From assembly GCA_035760645.1 (NCBI GenBank), contig DASTSO010000028.1, positions 1 through 7,969 on the forward strand: 7,969 bases of DNA, given 5' to 3'. The notes below the pieces were generated by a model, which saw nothing but the letters and a program-made list of their open reading frames with translations, was not told the origin of the DNA and did no database searches. Made by a program: the position numbers and the translations under genes. The DNA comes from DASSTY01 sp035760645 (lineage in GTDB: Bacteria > Gemmatimonadota > Gemmatimonadetes > Gemmatimonadales > GWC2-71-9). Shown piece after piece: positions 1-6,518 of this stretch (positions are counted from its first letter, which is position 1; the number at the start of each line of letters is the position of its first letter).

Positions 1-1242
1 TCGCTCTACGGCGTCGGCGTGGACTGGCCGATCGGTTACGACACGCTGGAGCCCTGGTACTACGAAGCGGAGGTCGAGATCGGGGTCGCGGGTCCCGACG
101 ACGAGGACCTGGGCTCCCCGCGCACGAAGCCGTACCCGATGACGAAGCAGCCGCTCTCCTACTACGACCGGCGCCTCCGGGAGGTCCTTGCCGCGGACGG
201 GCTGCACCTCGTCACCGAGCCGCAGGCGCGCAACACGCGCCCCTACGACGGCCGGCCGACCTGCTGCGGCAACAACAACTGCTCGCCGATCTGTCCGATC
301 GAGGCGCAGTTCATCGGCCCCGCCGCCGTCCGGAAGGCGGATGCCGCGGGGGCACGTGTCGTCGCGAACGCGGTGGTCCATCGCATCGAGGCGGACGACC
401 GGGGCCGGATCCAGGCGGTGCACTACAAGGAGCCGGACGGCCGGTCGCATCGCATCGTCGGGCAGTACTTCGTCCTGGCCGCCAACGGGATCGAGACGCC
501 GAAGCTGATGCTGATGTCCACCTCGCCGCGCTTCCCGCAGGGCATCGGCAACGGCTCCGGCCTGGTCGGCTGCCATCTCTGCGACCACGTGGGCACCAGC
601 GCCTATTGCTACGGCCGGGAGGCGCTGTGGCCGGGCCGCGGACCGATGCGCCTCTCGTGCCTCATGGAGGAGCGTGACGGGCCGTTCCGCGCGCGGCGGG
701 CCGCCGTCAAGATCAACTTCTCGAACAGCTCGCCCTTCCGCGCCGTGACGGCGGAGGTGCTCGCGCTGGGCCTCACCGGCGACGCGCTCGACCGCGAGAT
801 CCGCGACCGCGCGGCGCGGCGGATCGGGATGGCCGCCTTCATCGAGCAGCTGCCCCGCCGCGAGAACCGCGTCCTCCCGAGTGCGACCGCGCGCGACGCG
901 CTCGGCCTCCCCAAGCCCGAGATCCGCTATGCGATCGACGACTACGTCCGCGGCGGGGCAGCCGTGGCCCGGCAGTACTACGGGCGGATCGGCCGCCTGA
1001 TGGGCGCGCGCGAGGTGCACTACCACGACGAGTTCGCCGGGAACAATCACATCACCGGGACGCTGATGATGGGGCAGGATCCGGCGACGTCGGTCGTCGA
1101 CGCCGAGACGCGCAGCCACGATCACCCGAACCTCTTTCTCGCCGGCACCGGCGTCATGCCCACCACCGCCACGGTGAACTCGACGCTCACCGCGGTGGCG
1201 CTTGCCCTGCGGGCCGCGGCGCGGATCGCGGCGGAGCTGTAG
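1..1242 (+). CDS. GMC-family FAD dehydrogenase with Fe-S-type Cys motif, C-terminal part (5' end outside window)
   Basis: The reading frame is open from base 1, and the first codons (Ser-Leu-Tyr-Gly-Val-Gly) continue a family-like sequence, so the GTG at 19 is probably internal and the FAD-binding N-terminus lies upstream. The segment DWPIGYDTLEPWYYEAE is typical of the GMC oxidoreductase middle region. A CCGNNNCxPIC motif has cysteines at nt 262, 265, 280 and 292; in FAD-glucose and fructose dehydrogenases this motif binds a 3Fe-4S cluster. The C-terminal GMC domain has GNNHITGTLMMG, with the probable catalytic His at nt 1048, and ATVNSTLT, with the partner Asn at nt 1177. By family knowledge it oxidises a sugar, sugar alcohol or sugar acid in the periplasm and passes electrons through the cluster to a cytochrome c. 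The cytochrome gene starts 4 nt downstream. The substrate cannot be read from sequence. A small Tat-type subunit, common in this family, would be expected upstream. Confidence 0.93.
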   Translation, partial: SLYGVGVDWPIGYDTLEPWYYEAEVEIGVAGPDDEDLGSPRTKPYPMTKQPLSYYDRRLREVLAADGLHLVTEPQARNTRPYDGRPTCCGNNNCSPICPIEAQFIGPAAVRKADAAGARVVANAVVHRIEADDRGRIQAVHYKEPDGRSHRIVGQYFVLAANGIETPKLMLMSTSPRFPQGIGNGSGLVGCHLCDHVGTSAYCYGREALWPGRGPMRLSCLMEERDGPFRARRAAVKINFSNSSPFRAVTAEVLALGLTGDALDREIRDRAARRIGMAAFIEQLPRRENRVLPSATARDALGLPKPEIRYAIDDYVRGGAAVARQYYGRIGRLMGAREVHYHDEFAGNNHITGTLMMGQDPATSVVDAETRSHDHPNLFLAGTGVMPTTATVNSTLTAVALALRAAARIAAEL

Positions 1243-1246
1243 CGCG

Positions 1247-2809
1247 GTGGCCCGGGGAGCGCGCCGCGCCTGGAGGGTCGGACTCGCGGCGGCGGGCGCG
1301 GCGGCGAGCGCCGCGGCCCTCCTCGCCTGCCGTGCGCACGCGGACGCGCAGGGCCAGGCCCTTGCCGCCGCCTACGGCTGCGCCGAGTGCCACACGTCCG
1401 CCGGCGGGCCGTCCCTCGCGGGTCAGGTGATGGGCGCCTGGCTCGCGCCCAACATCACGCCCGATCCGGTGAGCGGCATCGGGGCCTGGTCGCCCGACGA
1501 GGTCTACCGCTACCTGCGCACCGGCCGCGCGCCGGGGCGCGCGCAGGCGGCGGGTCCGATGGCGCCGGTGGTCGCGGCGCTGCGGGACAGTTCGGACGCC
1601 GCGGTGCGCGCCCTCGTCGTCTGGCTCGCGCGCCAGCCCGCTTGGCGCGATCCGGCGGACCGGGCCTCCGCGACGGCGCGGGGTGCGCCCATGCGGCCGG
1701 ATCCGCGCCTGCGCGGCGGCGCGCTCGGTAATGGCGGCGAGGCCGGCGGGGCGCCTCCGGGGGCGTGGCTCTACAGCGGATCCTGCGCGAGCTGTCACGG
1801 CGCCGACGGCTCGGGCTCGGGGGACGGCTTCTACCCGTCGCTCTACCACAACTCGGCGGTGGGCCGCCGCATGCCGTACAACCTGCTGGCCGTGCTCCTC
1901 TTCGGCGTGCAGCGCCGGGGCCCGGACTCCACCAGCGGCGTCGTCATGATGCCCTCGTTCGACGGCACCGGGGGACATCCCGCCGCGGGGCTGACCGATC
2001 CCGAGCTCGCCGCGCTGACTGAGTTCGTGATCCGGCGATTCGGCGATTCGGCCGCCGCCCCGCTCGACAGCACGGCCGTCGCGACGGCCCGCGCGGGCCG
2101 GTGGGTGACGGATACGTCGCCCGCGGCGCTCGGCGACAGCGTCGTGCGCAGGCGGCTGGTCGCGCGCGGCCGGCTCCTCGCCGTCGGCGGCGAGCCCGCG
2201 GGGGCGCGCGGCGCGTGCTTCCGCTGTCACGGGCTCGATGGGCAGGGCGAGGCCGCCGCGGGCTTTCCCCGGCTCGCCGGGGTCGACGCGCGCTATCTCG
2301 CGAAGCAATTGCGAGACTACCGCGCGGGGACGCGCAGCGACGCGACCATGGGCCCGATCGCGCGCGCGCTCGACGAGCGCGACGACCGGGCGGTCGCGCT
2401 CTACTACGCCGGTCTCCCGGCGCGGCTGACGCCCGCCGCGGCGGCGACCGGCGTCGCGACCCGCGCGCTCGCGCGCCGAGGCGCGGTCGTGTATGCGGAC
2501 GGCGTGCCCGAGCGGGGCGTGCCGCCCTGCGCGAGCTGTCACGGCCCCGGAGGCCGCGGCACGCATCCGCTATTCCCGGCCGTGGTGCAGCCGGCGGCGT
2601 ACGTCGAAGCCCAGTTGCGGCGGTGGCGGAGCGGGGAGCGTCGCAACGACGTCGGCCGCATCATGGCCGAGATCGCACGGGCGCTGCCCGAGGCCGACGC
2701 CCGCGCGGTCGCGGCGTACGTCGGCGGCCCGCTATTGACGGCCGCGCCCGGACGCCTCACTGTGGACGGCCCGGCCAACGCCCGCCTGGCCCGGCGGCCG
2801 GGGCCGTGA
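1247..2809 (+). CDS. Secreted tetraheme cytochrome c, probable electron-acceptor subunit of the GMC dehydrogenase
   Basis: I chose the GTG at 1247: it lies 4 nt after the upstream stop, has GGAG at 1233-1236, and directly precedes an Arg-rich then Ala/Leu-rich signal sequence, giving 520 aa. LLAC at residues 25-28 fits a permissive lipobox; otherwise cleavage near HADA/Q at 34-35 is likely. Four CXXCH heme sites occur: CAECH (45), CASCH (180), CFRCH (324) and CASCH (428). Plausible axial methionines are Met105, Met234 or 235, Met368 and Met473. The first half, with PNITPDPVSGIGAWS, resembles the cytochrome subunits of membrane-bound alcohol, aldehyde and gluconate dehydrogenases. The second half resembles diheme cytochrome c4/c553 repeats (FPRLAGVDARYLAKQLRDYR). 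Partners of this flavoprotein family usually carry three hemes, so four suggests a fusion or added domain. It should take electrons from the flavoprotein and pass them to the respiratory chain. Confidence 0.92.
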   Translation: MARGARRAWRVGLAAAGAAASAAALLACRAHADAQGQALAAAYGCAECHTSAGGPSLAGQVMGAWLAPNITPDPVSGIGAWSPDEVYRYLRTGRAPGRAQAAGPMAPVVAALRDSSDAAVRALVVWLARQPAWRDPADRASATARGAPMRPDPRLRGGALGNGGEAGGAPPGAWLYSGSCASCHGADGSGSGDGFYPSLYHNSAVGRRMPYNLLAVLLFGVQRRGPDSTSGVVMMPSFDGTGGHPAAGLTDPELAALTEFVIRRFGDSAAAPLDSTAVATARAGRWVTDTSPAALGDSVVRRRLVARGRLLAVGGEPAGARGACFRCHGLDGQGEAAAGFPRLAGVDARYLAKQLRDYRAGTRSDATMGPIARALDERDDRAVALYYAGLPARLTPAAAATGVATRALARRGAVVYADGVPERGVPPCASCHGPGGRGTHPLFPAVVQPAAYVEAQLRRWRSGERRNDVGRIMAEIARALPEADARAVAAYVGGPLLTAAPGRLTVDGPANARLARRPGP

Positions 2810-2823
2810 ACGGAGACCCCCGG

Positions 2824-3195
2824 ATGTCGCTCACCGAATCCCAGCGCGCCCACCTCGAGCACCGGTTGCGGGAAGAGCGGGAGCGCCTGCAACGCGCCCT
2901 CGATCGCACGCTGGCCGACCGGAGCCGGGCCGACCAGCAGGACCGGGCGGGCGATCTGACCGATACGCCGTTCCACCCGGCCGATCGCGGCACCGACACG
3001 ATGGAGGCCGAGCTCGACGCCACGAACGCGACGCGGATGTCGCGCGAGCTGGCCGAGATCGACGCCGCCCTCGAGCGCCTCTACCGGGCTCCCGAGCGCT
3101 TCGGCATCTGCGAGGACACGGGCCGGCCGATCCCGTTCGAGCGGCTCGACGTGGTGCCGTGGGCGCGGACCTGCGCGGCGGCGGGCGCGGAGTGA
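2824..3195 (+). CDS. TraR/DksA-family protein with degenerate zinc site
   Basis: 123 aa from the ATG at 2824, which has GGAG at 2812-2815 and lies 14 nt after the cytochrome stop. The N-terminal half is charged and heptad-like (ESQRAHLEHRLREERERLQR), fitting the DksA coiled-coil hairpin, with HPADRGTDT in the middle as in many short TraR/DksA proteins. The C-terminal part, FGICEDTGRPIPFERLDVVP, is the DksA/TraR zinc-finger fold. DksA proteins bind RNA polymerase through its secondary channel and modulate promoter opening, often with ppGpp. The classical site is CxxC-x17-CxxC; here it reads CxxT-x17-CxxA, so two of four ligands are gone while the spacing is exact. Zinc-independent DksA paralogues are known, so it may still fold. 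The DxxDxA tip motif of E. coli DksA is not evident. Its place between two cytochrome c genes is odd. Family call is firm; function in this operon is unknown. Confidence 0.9.
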   Translation: MSLTESQRAHLEHRLREERERLQRALDRTLADRSRADQQDRAGDLTDTPFHPADRGTDTMEAELDATNATRMSRELAEIDAALERLYRAPERFGICEDTGRPIPFERLDVVPWARTCAAAGAE

Positions 3196-3599
3196 GCCGC
3201 GCGCGGGCCATGCTCGCCCGCCTCGGCCTCGCCGCCATCGGGGCGGCCGGCTGCGTCGGCGCCGGGCGGGCGGCCCTCGCGACCCGGCGCGTGCTGGGCG
3301 GCGACCCGGCGCACGGTCGCCGGCTCGTCGCGGACGGCGCCTACGGCTGCACCGCGTGTCACACGATCCCCGGCATCCGGGCGCCACGGGGAGACGTCGG
3401 ACCGCCCCTCGCCGGGCTGGCGCGGCGACCGTTCATCGCCGGCGCACTGCCGAACACGCCCGACGTCCTCGTGGCCTTCCTGCAGGATCCACCCGCGCGG
3501 GTGCCGCAGACCGGAATGCCCGACGTCGGGCTCGGCGCCGCCCAGGCGCGCGACATCGCCGCCTATCTCTACACGCTGGGGTCGCCCGCGGGGCGGTGA
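3192..3599 (+). CDS. Exported monoheme cytochrome c
   Basis: I prefer the GTG at 3192, which overlaps the previous stop as GTGA and gives a compact signal sequence (135 aa); an in-frame GTG at 3159 would add 11 unlikely residues. The N-terminus is basic, then hydrophobic through LARLGLAAIGAAGC, where Cys21 could be lipidated (weak lipobox). One heme site, CTACH, is at residues 53-57, with the likely axial Met109 in QTGMPDVGL. The end, AAQARDIAAYLYTLG, is the usual C-terminal helix of class I cytochromes c, and the spacing matches a single domain. It probably shuttles electrons in the periplasm from the neighbouring dehydrogenases to an oxidase. The 4-nt overlap suggests translation coupled to the DksA-like gene, although one product is cytoplasmic and the other exported. 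No strong ribosome binding site is visible, consistent with coupling. Confidence 0.9.
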   Translation: MSRARAMLARLGLAAIGAAGCVGAGRAALATRRVLGGDPAHGRRLVADGAYGCTACHTIPGIRAPRGDVGPPLAGLARRPFIAGALPNTPDVLVAFLQDPPARVPQTGMPDVGLGAAQARDIAAYLYTLGSPAGR

Positions 3600-3615
3600 A
3601 GTGCTGCGAAGAGTG

Positions 3616-3643
3616 GTGGAGCGCGAGGCGCACCGTGCTCCAT
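3616..3643 (+). other. Hairpin in the cytochrome-peroxiredoxin gap
   Basis: TGGAGCGCG (3617-3625) can pair with CGTGCTCCA (3634-3642), nine pairs including one G.U, around an 8-nt loop; a further G.U pair (3616 with 3643) is possible. It is followed at once by the perfect palindrome TGCCGCGGCA (3643-3652). This is the longest gap between + strand genes (97 nt). There is no T-run, so it is not a classical intrinsic terminator; it could be a processing, attenuation or mRNA-stability element separating the cytochrome genes from the thiol genes. Chance pairing is common at this GC content. Confidence 0.3.
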
Positions 3644-3686
3644 GCCGCGGCACCGCGCTCGCAGGTCGGTGCCGTTCGATAACGCC

Positions 3687-3691
3687 GGAGG
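3687..3691 (+). promoter_or_regulatory. Ribosome binding site fixing the peroxiredoxin start
   Basis: GGAGG lies 5 nt before the ATG at 3697. The frame is open back to a GTG at 3601, but that stretch encodes a non-family Arg/Cys-rich peptide, so this site decides the start. Confidence 0.75.
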
Positions 3692-3696
3692 TCTCA

Positions 3697-4206
3697 ATGT
3701 CCGATCCCACTACACAAGTCCCGGTCGGTGACGTGCTGGCGCCCGGCACGCCGGCGCCCGACTTCACCCTCCCCTCGGCTCCCGAGCGCGCGCTCGCGTT
3801 GCGCGAGCTGCGGGGCCGGCCGGTGATCCTCGCCTTCTATCCCGCCGACTGGAGCCCGGTCTGCGGCGACGAGGTGGCGCTCTTCAACCAGGTGCTCCCC
3901 GAGTTCCGCCGGTACGGGGCCGAGCTCCTCGGCCTCTCGGTGGACGGCGTGTGGTGCCACGCCGCCTTCGCCCGCCAGCGCAACCTGCACTTCCCCCTGC
4001 TCGCCGACTTCGAGCCGAAGGGCGCGGTCGCCCGGCGGTACGGCGCCTACAGAGCGCAGGACGGCACCTCCGAGCGCGCGCTCTTCGTCCTCGACGGCGA
4101 CGGCGTCATCCGGTGGAGCTATCTCTCGCCGATCGACGTCAATCCCGGCGCCGACGGGATCCTGCGCGCGCTCGAGTCGCTCCCGGACCGGGGGAGGACG
4201 GCATGA
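3697..4206 (+). CDS. Peroxiredoxin, AhpE/Bcp-like (AhpC/TSA family)
   Basis: 169 aa from the ATG at 3697 with a strong GGAGG. No signal peptide, so cytoplasmic. The thioredoxin-fold N-terminus has GTPAPDFTLPSAPERALALR, followed by FYPADWSPVCGDEV, where Cys56 is the peroxidatic cysteine of the PxxxS/TxxC motif. A second cysteine, Cys87 in SVDGVWCHAAF, is a candidate resolving residue, though one-cysteine chemistry with an external thiol is also possible. The C-terminal half (HFPLLADFEPKGAVARRYG, then ERALFVLDGDGVIRWSY) matches the AhpE-like group. It reduces hydrogen peroxide or organic peroxides. The next gene, a CPYC thiol oxidoreductase, overlaps it by 4 nt (ATGA) and could be its reducing partner; that is inference. 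Beside flavin and quinone dehydrogenases, which leak electrons to oxygen, a protective role is sensible. Confidence 0.93.
   Translation: MSDPTTQVPVGDVLAPGTPAPDFTLPSAPERALALRELRGRPVILAFYPADWSPVCGDEVALFNQVLPEFRRYGAELLGLSVDGVWCHAAFARQRNLHFPLLADFEPKGAVARRYGAYRAQDGTSERALFVLDGDGVIRWSYLSPIDVNPGADGILRALESLPDRGRTA
4193..4197 (+). promoter_or_regulatory. Ribosome binding site of the DsbA-like gene, inside the peroxiredoxin gene
   Basis: GGAGG within a purine run (4191-4198) sits 5 nt before the ATG at 4203, inside the last codons of the peroxiredoxin gene. It supports the overlapping ATGA start. Confidence 0.7.
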
Positions 4207-4748
4207 ACGAACCTCGACTCCAGCCCGCCGTCGGCTCGGACGATCATGTTCTGGGTCCCGCCGACGCGCCGGTGACGCTCGTGGAGTACGGCGACTTCCA
4301 GTGCCCGTACTGCGGCCAGGCGTACCCGATCGTGAAGGCCGTGCAGCAGCGGCTCGGCGACGACCTGCGCTTCGTCTTCCGCCACTTCCCGCTCACCGAG
4401 ATGCACCCCTTCGCCCAGCACGCCGCCGAGGCGGCGGAGGCGGCCGGCGCGCAGGGCCACTTCTGGGCGATGCACGACGCGCTCTACGAGCACCAGTCGC
4501 GGCTCGACGATCCCGCGCTCGTGCGCTATGCCGCCGCACTGGGGCTCGACGCGGACCGGGTCGCGCGGGCGCTGGAGGAGGGGACGTACGCGCAGCGGGT
4601 GCAGGACGACTTCCTGAGCGGCGTGCGCAGCGGCGTGAACGGCACGCCGACCTTCTTCGTCAACGGCGCGCGCTTCGACGGCGACTGGACCGACGAGGCG
4701 ACCTTTCTCCGCGCCCTCCGCGCGGCGGCCCTCGCCCGGCGCTCTTGA
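4203..4748 (+). CDS. DsbA-family thiol oxidoreductase, cytoplasmic type (CPYC)
   Basis: 181 aa. The ATG overlaps the peroxiredoxin stop (ATGA). VTLVEYGDFQCPYCGQAYP holds the active site, Cys34-Pro-Tyr-Cys37. The alpha-helical insertion typical of DsbA follows (roughly residues 68-140), then GTPTFFVNG with the conserved cis-proline Pro149. There is no signal peptide or membrane anchor: the protein starts MNEPRLQPAVGSDDHVLGPA, and this GPADAPVTLVEYGDFxCPYC opening is common in the DsbA/thioredoxin_4 group. It is therefore not a classical periplasmic disulfide former. It could reduce the peroxiredoxin or act on other cytoplasmic thiols (inference). An alternative is assistance with cytochrome c or apo-enzyme thiols, but that would need export. 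CPYC is also the glutaredoxin motif and tends to be more reducing than the CPHC of DsbA. Confidence 0.92.
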   Translation: MNEPRLQPAVGSDDHVLGPADAPVTLVEYGDFQCPYCGQAYPIVKAVQQRLGDDLRFVFRHFPLTEMHPFAQHAAEAAEAAGAQGHFWAMHDALYEHQSRLDDPALVRYAAALGLDADRVARALEEGTYAQRVQDDFLSGVRSGVNGTPTFFVNGARFDGDWTDEATFLRALRAAALARRS

Positions 4749-4759
4749 CGGGCGCCGGG
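4735..4759 (+). other. GC-rich hairpin across the DsbA-like stop codon
   Basis: CCCGGCGC (4735-4742) pairs with GCGCCGGG (4752-4759), and the inner C4744-G4750 and U4743.G4751 pairs extend the stem. It encloses the TGA at 4746-4748. No T-run follows. It could slow read-through into the quinoprotein gene, or be a chance product of the high GC content. Confidence 0.2.
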
Positions 4760-4821
4760 GGGCCGCCCACTGTGGACGGCGCAGCCTGCCGTCCCGGAGG
4801 GGTCCGGACGGCGGGCGCGTC

Positions 4822-4828
4822 AGGAGGG
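4822..4828 (+). promoter_or_regulatory. Strong ribosome binding site of the quinoprotein gene
   Basis: AGGAGGG lies 7 nt before the ATG at 4836, the best Shine-Dalgarno match in the window. The 87-nt gap before this gene shows no convincing -35/-10 pair, so I cannot say whether it also holds a promoter. Confidence 0.7.
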
Positions 4829-4835
4829 TCCGGTC

Positions 4836-6518
4836 ATGCGCGTCAACCGCTCGATGCAGTTTCCCGTCGCCGTCTTCCTCGCAGTCTCCCTCGCCGCCCC
4901 CCGGCTCACCGTCGCCCAGGTCCCCGCGTCCCGCAGAGCCGCGCCGGCCCCGGCCGACGCCGCCGAGTGGCGCACCTACAACCGGAGCTACGACGGCCAG
5001 CGCTTCTCGCCGCTCACCCAGCTCACCACGGCCAACGTCGCGCAGCTCCGGCGCGTCTGCACCTACGACACGAAGGAGCAGGTGAGCTTCCAGACCGGCC
5101 CGCTGGTCGTGGACGGCACCATGATCTTCACGACCGACACCGCGACCTATGCGATCGACGCCGCCACCTGCGCGCCGAAGTGGAAGCGGGGCACCGGGCA
5201 GAAGCCCACGTTTCTCGGTGCGCACCGCGGCGTCGCGTACGACGGCGGCCGCGTCTTCCGCGGCGCGGGCGTCAACCACGTGCAGGCGCTCGATGCGAAG
5301 AGCGGCCGCGTGGTGTGGGACGTCGCCGTGGGCGAGGCGCGGAAGGGCCAGAGCATGCCGATGGCGCCGATCGCCTGGAACGGCATGCTCTTCATCGGCA
5401 ACGCGGGCGGCGACGCCTACGCCGTCACCGGCCACGTCTGGGCGCTCGACGAGCGGGACGGCCGCGTCGTCTGGCGCTTCGACGTGGTGCCCGATTCGGG
5501 GCCCGCGCGCCAGACGTGGCGCAACACCCGGTCCGACGTGCCGCCGACGGGCGGGGCGTTCTGGACTACCTTCGGGCTCGACACCGCGCGCGCGACGCTG
5601 TTCGTGCCCGCCGGCAACCCCGCGCCCGACTTCCTGCCCGAGCTGCGCCCCGGCGACAATCTCTACACGAACAGCGTGATCGGCCTCGACGCGAAGACCG
5701 GCCGCCTGATCGGCTACATCCAGCTCATCAAGCACGACTTCCACGACTGGGACGTCTCGACCGGCCCCGTGGTCCTCACGACCCGCGGCGGCCGGTCGCT
5801 CGTGGTCTCGGCCAACAAGGACGGACTGTTGTCGGCCATCGACCGACCCGCGGCGCGCCAGGCGCTCGCCGAGCGGCAGCAGATGCAGCAGCAGAACCCG
5901 ACGATGCTGGGCGACATCACGCGCGTGCTCGCGCTGCGCTACCAGACGCCCACCACGACGCGCGAGAACGTGGATCTGCGCACCCACGCGAGCGGCACGC
6001 TCCGCTTCTGTCCCGGCTCGCAGGGCGGCTCGGAGTGGAACGGGCCGTCCTACGACTCGACGCTCAACCTCCTGGTCGTCGGCGCCAACGACTGGTGCAC
6101 GTCGGTCCGGCTGATCCATCCCGACTCCCTCTCGGAGGCGACCTGGACCGGCGACGTGGGCCAGGGCTTCGGCGTGCAGGACACGACGGCGAAGTGGCAG
6201 GGCTGGATCACCGCGATGGACGCCGACAGCGGCGGCGTCGTGTGGAAGCACCGTACCACGATGCCGATGCTCGCCGGCGTGACGACCACCGCGGGCGGCC
6301 TCGTCCTCACGGGCGAGCTCACGGGCGACGTCGTCGCGCTGGACGCGAAGACGGGCCGGCCGCTCTGGCGCGACCGCACCGGGAACGCGATCGGCGGAGG
6401 GGTGATCACCTACGAGGCGCGCGGGCGGCAGTACGTCGCCGCCGCGGCGGGGATGAAGAGCCCCATCTGGCCGGTGCCGCATACGACGGCGCAGATCGTG
6501 GTGTATGGGCTGCGCTGA
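4836..6518 (+). CDS. Secreted PQQ-dependent alcohol/sugar dehydrogenase-like quinoprotein
   Basis: 560 aa. The signal peptide is about residues 1-28 (LAVSLAAPRLTVAQ), so the protein is periplasmic. The rest is an eight-bladed propeller of the methanol/alcohol dehydrogenase type: EWRTYNRSYDGQRFSPLTQ opens it and repeats such as ALDAKSGRVVWD (151-162) and ALDAKTGRPLW (501-511) mark blades. GNPAPD (Asn261) and GDNLYTNSVIGLDAKTG (273-289) match the cofactor/metal region. HDWDVSTG gives the likely catalytic Asp306; the residue two positions later is Ser308, as in calcium-type alcohol dehydrogenases, where lanthanide enzymes have Asp. The vicinal Cys-Cys that packs on PQQ in many relatives is missing (RGVAYDGGRVFRGAG), and the usual VRG is VTG at 197-199. 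Cys392 and Cys421 may form a disulfide. There is no heme domain, so electrons would go to a separate cytochrome c. Substrate unknown; true PQQ use is likely but unproven. Confidence 0.9.
   Translation: MRVNRSMQFPVAVFLAVSLAAPRLTVAQVPASRRAAPAPADAAEWRTYNRSYDGQRFSPLTQLTTANVAQLRRVCTYDTKEQVSFQTGPLVVDGTMIFTTDTATYAIDAATCAPKWKRGTGQKPTFLGAHRGVAYDGGRVFRGAGVNHVQALDAKSGRVVWDVAVGEARKGQSMPMAPIAWNGMLFIGNAGGDAYAVTGHVWALDERDGRVVWRFDVVPDSGPARQTWRNTRSDVPPTGGAFWTTFGLDTARATLFVPAGNPAPDFLPELRPGDNLYTNSVIGLDAKTGRLIGYIQLIKHDFHDWDVSTGPVVLTTRGGRSLVVSANKDGLLSAIDRPAARQALAERQQMQQQNPTMLGDITRVLALRYQTPTTTRENVDLRTHASGTLRFCPGSQGGSEWNGPSYDSTLNLLVVGANDWCTSVRLIHPDSLSEATWTGDVGQGFGVQDTTAKWQGWITAMDADSGGVVWKHRTTMPMLAGVTTTAGGLVLTGELTGDVVALDAKTGRPLWRDRTGNAIGGGVITYEARGRQYVAAAAGMKSPIWPVPHTTAQIVVYGLR

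Noticed and set aside
19..21. GTG at 19 as the true start of the GMC gene
   Set aside because: The frame continues to base 1 with family-like residues, the FAD-binding N-terminus would be missing, and no ribosome binding site can be seen.
2101..3195. Possible fusion of a longer N-terminal region to the DksA-like protein
   Set aside because: The upstream part is the cytochrome gene read in another frame and is Arg/Ala-rich noise; the ATG at 2824 has its own ribosome binding site and gives the normal family length.
3601..3696. Longer peroxiredoxin from the GTG at 3601
   Set aside because: The extra 32 residues are unlike the family and the GGAGG at 3687 clearly serves the ATG at 3697.
2758..4780. 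13-nt repeat CACTGTGGACGGC at 2758-2770 and 4768-4780
   Set aside because: A single short match with no shared flanks, one copy inside coding sequence; matches of this length are expected by chance in GC-rich DNA.
4119..6482. Long open frame on the - strand across the DsbA-like and quinoprotein genes (787 codons)
   Set aside because: It is rich in Arg, Gly, Ala and His with no domain sequence and lies opposite well-recognised genes; such frames are expected at this GC content.
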